DNA of 64,000 nucleotides from Ralstonia pickettii (lineage in GTDB: Bacteria; Pseudomonadota; Gammaproteobacteria; Burkholderiales; Burkholderiaceae): the NCBI RefSeq assembly GCF_000607165.1, contig NZ_JFZG01000024.1:372001-436000 (forward strand), in the 5' to 3' direction. Positions 59,848 through 64,000 of this stretch are shown here, in pieces. Each line of letters starts with the position of its first letter. The stretch's first letter is position 1. Position numbers and translations under genes: made by a program. The notes beneath the pieces were generated by a model that searched no databases, was not told the DNA's origin, and saw only the letters and a program-made list of their open reading frames with translations.

Positions 59848-60411
59848 ATGTCGCTGATCAATACTCAAGTCCAACCGTTCAAGGCCCAAGCGTTCCACAA
59901 CGGCAAGTTCATCGAAGTCACGGATGAGTCGCTCAAGGGCAAGTGGTCCGTGCTGATCTTCATGCCGGCCGCATTCACCTTCAACTGCCCGACCGAAGTG
60001 GAAGACGCTGCGGACAACTACGCAGAATTCCAGAAGGCTGGCGCCGAGGTCTACATCGTCACGACCGACACGCACTTCTCGCACAAGGTGTGGCACGAAA
60101 CGTCGCCGGCCGTGGGCAAGGCCCAGTTCCCGCTGGTGGGTGACCCGACGCACCAACTGACCAACGCCTTCGGCGTGCACATTCCGGAAGAAGGCCTGGC
60201 ACTGCGCGGCACGTTCGTGATCGATCCGCAAGGCGTGATCAAGACGATGGAAGTGCACGACAACGCCATCGCCCGTGACGTGAAGGAAACCCTGCGCAAG
60301 CTCAAGGCTGCCCAGTTCGTCGCCAACAACCCGGGCAACGTGTGCCCGGCCAAGTGGAACGAAGGCGCCAAGACGATCAAGCCGTCGCTCGACCTGGTCG
60401 GCAAGATCTAA
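59848..60411 (+). CDS. ahpC: Alkyl hydroperoxide reductase subunit C (2-Cys peroxiredoxin)
   Basis: The product has 187 residues, the exact size of typical AhpC. The peroxidatic Cys is in FMPAAFTFNCPTEVEDAADN (near residue 47) and the resolving Cys in GNVCPAKWNEGAKTIKPSLD (near 166). It reduces H2O2, organic peroxides and peroxynitrite in the cytoplasm and is recycled by AhpF, encoded 136 bases downstream. A terminator hairpin lies between the two genes, so AhpC will be made in excess over AhpF, as in E. coli. Confidence 0.96.
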   Translation: MSLINTQVQPFKAQAFHNGKFIEVTDESLKGKWSVLIFMPAAFTFNCPTEVEDAADNYAEFQKAGAEVYIVTTDTHFSHKVWHETSPAVGKAQFPLVGDPTHQLTNAFGVHIPEEGLALRGTFVIDPQGVIKTMEVHDNAIARDVKETLRKLKAAQFVANNPGNVCPAKWNEGAKTIKPSLDLVGKI

Positions 60412-60447
60412 GTTGTAAAGGCTGTTGCTGCAGAAATGCAGCGGAAA

Positions 60448-60475
60448 AAACGGCCGGCTCTGCCGGCCGTTTGCT
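60448..60475 (+). terminator. Terminator/attenuator between ahpC and ahpF
   Basis: AAACGGCCGGC (60448-60458), loop TCT and GCCGGCCGTTT (60462-60472) make a perfect 11-bp stem followed by GCTT. The A-run before and T-run after make it functional on either strand. Partial read-through would express ahpF. Confidence 0.7.
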
Positions 60476-60547
60476 TAAGGGCGCAGGCATGTGCCGCGCC
60501 CACTGATTTGTCCGGACACGGATTCAACGAATACAAAGGAAGTCGTC

Positions 60548-62122
60548 ATGCTGGATGCTGATGTCAAGGCCCAACTGAAGGCCTACCTCGAACGCCTCGC
60601 GCAGCCCATTGAGCTGATCGCCAACGTCGATGACAGCGAGGGCTCCCGCGACATGATCGACCTGCTGCGCGACGTGGCCGAGCAGTCCAGCATGATCGTG
60701 CTGACCGAACAACGTGACGCCGCCGAGCGTGCGCCGTCGTTCCTGATCCGTCGCACCGGCGCCGATGTGAGCGTGCGTTTTGCCGCCATCCCGACCGGTC
60801 ACGAGTTCACCTCTCTCGTGCTGGCGCTGCTGCAAGTGGGCGGCTATGCGCCCAAGCTCGAAGCCGACGTCATCGAACAGATTCGCAATATCGAAGGGGA
60901 TTTCCGCTTCGAGACCTACATGTCGCTCACGTGCCAGAACTGCCCGGATGTGGTCCAGGCGTTGAACGTGATGTCCGTGATCAACCCGCGCATCCAGCAC
61001 GTCGCCATTGACGGCGCGCTGTATCAGGGCGAAATCGAGGCGCGCCAGATCATGGCCGTGCCGACCGTGTTCCTGAACGGCGAGACCTTCGGCACGGGCC
61101 GCATGGGCGTGGAAGAAATCCTCGCCAAGATCGACACCGGCGCTGCCGCACGGGACGCTGAAAAGCTTGCCGCCAAGGAAGCGTTTGACGTGCTGATCGT
61201 CGGCGGTGGCCCGGCAGGTGCGGCGGCTGCCGTGTACGCGGCGCGCAAGGGCGTTCGCACCGGCGTGGTGGCTGAGCGTTTTGGCGGTCAGGTGCTCGAC
61301 ACGCTGGGCATTGAAAACTTCATCTCCGTGCAGGAGACCGAAGGGCCGAAGTTTGCCGCCGCGCTGGAGCAGCACGTGCGCCAGTACGAGGTCGACATCA
61401 TGAACACGCAGCGCGCGGTCAAGCTCACGCCGGCGGACAAGCCGGGCGGCTTTGCCGAGGTGACGCTGGCCAACGGCGCGGTGCTCAAGGGCCGCTCGGT
61501 CATCCTGTCGACCGGCGCCCGCTGGCGCAACGTGAACGTGCCGGGCGAGCAGGAATACAAGAACAAGGGCGTGGCCTATTGCCCGCACTGCGATGGCCCG
61601 CTGTTCAAGGGCAAGCGCGTGGCCGTGATCGGCGGTGGCAACTCGGGTGTGGAAGCGGCCATCGACCTGGCCGGCCTCGTGAGCCACGTCACGCTGCTGG
61701 AATTCGCCAGCGAGCTGAAGGCCGATGCCGTGCTGGTGCGCAAGCTGCAAAGCCTGCCGAACGCGACCATCGTGACCAATGCGCAGACCACCGAGATCAC
61801 CGGTGACGGCCAGAAGGTCAACGGCCTGCGCTACAAAAGCCGCGTGGATGGCGTCGAGCACACGGTCGCGCTCGAAGGCGTGTTCGTGCAGATCGGCCTG
61901 GTGCCCAACACCGAGTGGCTGGATGGGGCGCTTGAGCGCAACCGCTTTGGCGAGATCGTCGTCGATGCGCGTGGCCAGACCAGTGCGGAAGGTGTGTTTG
62001 CCGCAGGCGATGCGACCACGACGCCGTACAAGCAGATCATCATCGCCACCGGCGATGGCGCGAAGGCCGCACTGTCGGCGTTCGATCATCTGATCCGCGT
62101 GCCGCTGGCCGAAGCTGCTTGA
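60548..62122 (+). CDS. ahpF: Alkyl hydroperoxide reductase subunit F
   Basis: The product has 524 residues. The N-terminal double thioredoxin-fold domain has [14 protein letters not shown] (CxxC near 129-132). The flavoprotein part has [41 protein letters not shown] (redox CxxC near 344-347) and [25 protein letters not shown] reduces FAD, then the two disulfide centres in turn, and finally AhpC. ATG 60548 follows AAAGGAAG; the frame is open from 60491. An intrinsic terminator follows. Confidence 0.96.
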   Translation: MLDADVKAQLKAYLERLAQPIELIANVDDSEGSRDMIDLLRDVAEQSSMIVLTEQRDAAERAPSFLIRRTGADVSVRFAAIPTGHEFTSLVLALLQVGGYAPKLEADVIEQIRNIEGDFRFETYMSLTCQNCPDVVQALNVMSVINPRIQHVAIDGALYQGEIEARQIMAVPTVFLNGETFGTGRMGVEEILAKIDTGAAARDAEKLAAKEAFDVLIVGGGPAGAAAAVYAARKGVRTGVVAERFGGQVLDTLGIENFISVQETEGPKFAAALEQHVRQYEVDIMNTQRAVKLTPADKPGGFAEVTLANGAVLKGRSVILSTGARWRNVNVPGEQEYKNKGVAYCPHCDGPLFKGKRVAVIGGGNSGVEAAIDLAGLVSHVTLLEFASELKADAVLVRKLQSLPNATIVTNAQTTEITGDGQKVNGLRYKSRVDGVEHTVALEGVFVQIGLVPNTEWLDGALERNRFGEIVVDARGQTSAEGVFAAGDATTTPYKQIIIATGDGAKAALSAFDHLIRVPLAEAA

Positions 62123-62151
62123 GGCCTGATCCAGGCTGAACCACGCTGTAC

Positions 62152-62188
62152 AAAGCCGGACTTCGCGATCAGCGGGCCCGGCTTTTTT
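62152..62188 (+). terminator. Intrinsic terminator after ahpF
   Basis: AAAGCCGG and CCGGCTTT form an 8-bp stem with a long loop, followed by a T run (62183-62188). It lies 30 bases after the ahpF stop and between convergent genes. Confidence 0.65.
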
Positions 62189-62205
62189 CTTGGGCGCTTT
62201 GGCGC

Positions 62206-63093
62206 TCAGTCGGCCGCGGACTGCAGCACCTGCGCGCGCGCGGAGCACATGTCGACAAGGCGATCGCGCAACGCGCGCCCCGCGCTGTCGAGGTCGGGTC
62301 GCGCAAAAAGCGCCAGCTCCAGCCCGCCGATCTCCGGAAAACCATCGGCAGCGCCGAGCACGCGATGTCCGGCCTGCACGGTGCTGGCCGGCAGCAGGCT
62401 CACGCCCAACCCCGCGCTGACAGCCGCACACAGGCTCGCCAGGCTCGGGCTTGAATACGTGATACGCCACGGCTGGCCGATCGATTCCAGCGCGTGCAGC
62501 ATCTCCTGCCGATACAGCGCGCCCACCGGAAACACCACCAGCGGCAACGCAGGTTGCGACGGCCCGAGCGGCAGCGTGTGCGGCCGCTCGGCGCTGTCGA
62601 TCCAGCAAACTGGTTCAGCCCAGCGCGCATGGCAATCGCTATCGGTGCCCCATTGCTTGACGAGCAGCATGTCGAGATCGCCATTGCGGTACAGGCGCAG
62701 CAGGTGGTGGGAGAGGCCGCTTTCTACTTCCAGACGCAGGCGCGGGCGCTCGCGCGCAAAGCTGGCAATGAGCGGCATCAGCGCGCCGCTGCCGAGGTCT
62801 TCCGGCACGCCCAGGCGCAGCACGCCGCCGGTGTGTTCGGGGCTGAGCGCCTCGCTCGCTTCGTTGGCCAGGCGCAGCAGACGGCGTGCGTAGCCAAGCA
62901 GGCGGTCGCCTTCTTCCGTCGGCAACACCTGGCGTTGGCTGCGGTCAAGCAGGCGGCAGTCCAACTGCTGCTCGAGCCGCAGGATCTGCTGGCTGACAGT
63001 CGATTGCGTCAAGTGCAAATGCTCGGCCGCACGCGTGAAGTTGCCTGTATCGACCACCGTGACAAAGCTGCGCAGCAACACAAGATCAATCAT
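62206..63093 (-). CDS. LysR-type regulator divergent from the nucleoside deaminase
   Basis: The product has 295 residues. The N-terminus is a textbook LysR helix-turn-helix (MIDLVLLRSFVTVVDTGNFT, HLHLTQSTVSQQILRLEQQL). The effector domain includes GVLRLGVPEDLGSGALMPL and WRITYSSPSLASLCAAVSAG. ATG 63093 gives the common family start; an in-frame GTG at 63105 would add four residues. It shares an 82-base AT-rich region with the deaminase gene at 63188, the likely target. A second LysR gene of very similar C-terminal sequence begins to the right of the deaminase. Confidence 0.9.
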   Translation of the reverse strand: MIDLVLLRSFVTVVDTGNFTRAAEHLHLTQSTVSQQILRLEQQLDCRLLDRSQRQVLPTEEGDRLLGYARRLLRLANEASEALSPEHTGGVLRLGVPEDLGSGALMPLIASFARERPRLRLEVESGLSHHLLRLYRNGDLDMLLVKQWGTDSDCHARWAEPVCWIDSAERPHTLPLGPSQPALPLVVFPVGALYRQEMLHALESIGQPWRITYSSPSLASLCAAVSAGLGVSLLPASTVQAGHRVLGAADGFPEIGGLELALFARPDLDSAGRALRDRLVDMCSARAQVLQSAAD

Positions 63094-63187
63094 TTGAAAA
63101 CCCACTGAATCTCATTCCATTATTTAATTTCAACATGTTTAGGGGCGCAACCATAATCGACCCGCAATTTCGTCTGCGGAGAACCCG

Positions 63188-63661
63188 ATGTCCGATGAGC
63201 CATACATGCGTGAGGCAGTGGAGCTTGCGCGCGATAACGTCAGCGCCGGCGGGCTGCCGTTTGGGGCTGTGTTGGTGCGCGACGGCAAGATCGTGGCCCG
63301 TGCCGTGAACGAGGTGCTCGCCACCAATGACCCCACAGCGCATGCCGAAATGCAGGCCATCCGCCAGGCAAGCCAGGCGCTGGCCACGCCCGACTTGCGC
63401 GGTGCGGTGATGTACGCCAGCGGCCATCCGTGCCCGATGTGTTTTGCGGCCATGCGCCGCTGCGGCATTCGCACGGCGTACTTTGCGTATTCCAACGAAG
63501 ACGGCGAGCCTTTCGGTATGTCGACCGCCGCCTTGTATGCCGAAATGCGTCGCGCGCCGGCGGACGGTGAACTGCAACTGCATCCGTCCAGGCCAACGGG
63601 CGAGCATGGCCTTTACGAAGCTTGGCAGGCCCGTCGCGCTCGGGCTGAACTTGCGCCCTGA
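63188..63661 (+). CDS. Nucleoside/guanine deaminase-like cytidine-deaminase-fold enzyme
   Basis: The product has 157 residues. Zinc-binding and catalytic motifs are TAHAEMQAIRQA (His and the proton-shuttling Glu) and ASGHPCPMCFAAMRRCGI (two Cys). This is the CDA superfamily layout of guanine deaminase GuaD and TadA-like proteins. The order AVELARDNVSAGGLPFGAVLV at the N-terminus and the aromatic FAYSNEDGEPFG after the Cys pair favour small-molecule purine deamination over tRNA editing. Two LysR genes flank it, one on each side, suggesting purine-responsive control (inference). Confidence 0.88.
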   Translation: MSDEPYMREAVELARDNVSAGGLPFGAVLVRDGKIVARAVNEVLATNDPTAHAEMQAIRQASQALATPDLRGAVMYASGHPCPMCFAAMRRCGIRTAYFAYSNEDGEPFGMSTAALYAEMRRAPADGELQLHPSRPTGEHGLYEAWQARRARAELAP

Positions 63662-63738
63662 GATTCACCGAACTAGCCGCCGTTGCTTCAAAAGCGAGCG
63701 ATTTCCCGGTCAGTCACGCGAAGGTTATCGAAGCCGGC

Positions 63739-64000
63739 TCACGCAGTTAGCTCAGCCACAATCCGCTCGGCCAGGAAATCGCAGGGTTGACGGTTGGAAG
63801 TGACGCTACGCGCCAAGACGATCTCCAACGTACCGATCTCAGGCAGGCCGTGCGTGGATCCGAGCAACGTAAAGTCGGAGGGCACGGCACATCGCGCCAA
63901 TGGGGTGATGGCAAGGCCCGCGCGGGCCATCGTCAGCAAGCCCAGCAGGCTCGGGCTTTCGTACGAAGTCCGGTAGGCGATCTTTGCGCGCTCGAGACTG
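63739..64000 (-). CDS. LysR-type regulator, C-terminal part (5' end outside window)
   Basis: The frame is open from the window edge (63999 in phase) to the stop at 63739. The last 86 residues are a LysR effector domain: IAYRTSYESPSLLGLLTMARAGLAI, PLARCAVPSDF and GLPEIGTLEIVLARS. They match the same part of the LysR protein at 62206 closely (YSSPSLASLCAAVSAGLGVSLLP; FPEIGGLELALFARP), so the two are paralogues flanking one deaminase gene. Confidence 0.88.
   Translation of the reverse strand, partial: SLERAKIAYRTSYESPSLLGLLTMARAGLAITPLARCAVPSDFTLLGSTHGLPEIGTLEIVLARSVTSNRQPCDFLAERIVAELTA

Noticed and set aside
60524-62608. Minus-strand open frame of 694 codons opposite ahpF
   Set aside because: Covers ahpF and part of the LysR gene in antisense; composition is unlike protein (many His, Arg, Ala) and no motif is present.

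Overview
The window is about 65% GC, almost gap-free and gene-dense. It reads as chromosomal DNA of a betaproteobacterium of the Burkholderiaceae, most like Ralstonia. This is an inference from gene content: many LysR regulators, a TreYZ plus TreS/maltokinase plus GlgE cluster, a copper-resistance block with a Tat-exported multicopper oxidase, and a beta-proteobacterial type of intergenic palindromic repeat. I saw no rRNA, tRNA, CRISPR array, transposase or phage gene.

Region 1 (1-17.4 kb) is a patchwork of short operons: the end of a sensor kinase, an HxlR regulator beside a truncated DUF72 gene, a divergent pair of DJ-1 proteins (one an AraC-type regulator), an MTA/SAH nucleosidase, an LprI-like protein, a remnant of a MocR-type regulator, a periplasmic cytochrome c, a glycine-zipper protein, a flavoprotein disulfide reductase, a ChaA-type antiporter, a spherulin-4-like secreted hydrolase, and LysE, LysR/quinone reductase, TauE, CMD, hydrolase and thioesterase genes. 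The most interesting item is at 11.16-11.23 kb: a well-formed GEMM-type cyclic-di-GMP riboswitch in the leader of the spherulin-4-like (GH135-like) gene, with a plausible promoter just upstream and an intrinsic terminator after the gene. This points to second-messenger control of a secreted polysaccharide-degrading enzyme.

Region 2 (17.5-22 kb) is a six-gene copper-handling operon: two small Cys/Met/His-rich exported proteins, an outer-membrane efflux lipoprotein, a multicopper oxidase, a CopI-like cupredoxin and a CusF-like chaperone. Region 3 (22.3-38.4 kb) holds a low-GC GT90 glycosyltransferase, a phytanoyl-CoA-type dioxygenase, a carotenoid-cleavage oxygenase with a DUF2141 partner, an M20 peptidase/LysR pair, AMP nucleosidase, a 7TM diguanylate cyclase, a hotdog thioesterase, a 7TM histidine kinase, a methyltransferase, an amidohydrolase and an MFS transporter.

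Region 4 (38.6-59.4 kb) is a minus-strand alpha-glucan/trehalose locus of eight genes, transcribed glgA, glgE, treS-maltokinase, glgB, glgX, treZ, malQ, treY. Most joins overlap by a few bases. It encodes the complete GlgE route (trehalose to maltose to maltose-1-phosphate to linear glucan to branched glucan), the complete TreY/TreZ route from glucan back to trehalose, and classical glycogen synthase, debranching enzyme and amylomaltase. A roughly 0.5 kb element made of nested inverted repeats separates glgB from glgX. Region 5 (59.7-64 kb) is ahpC-ahpF with a candidate OxyR site, then a LysR/nucleoside-deaminase pair and the end of another LysR gene.

Several start sites were moved from the longest reading frame to internal starts on the basis of Shine-Dalgarno sequences, signal peptides and family length. 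All assignments come from reading motifs by eye; no database search was run.
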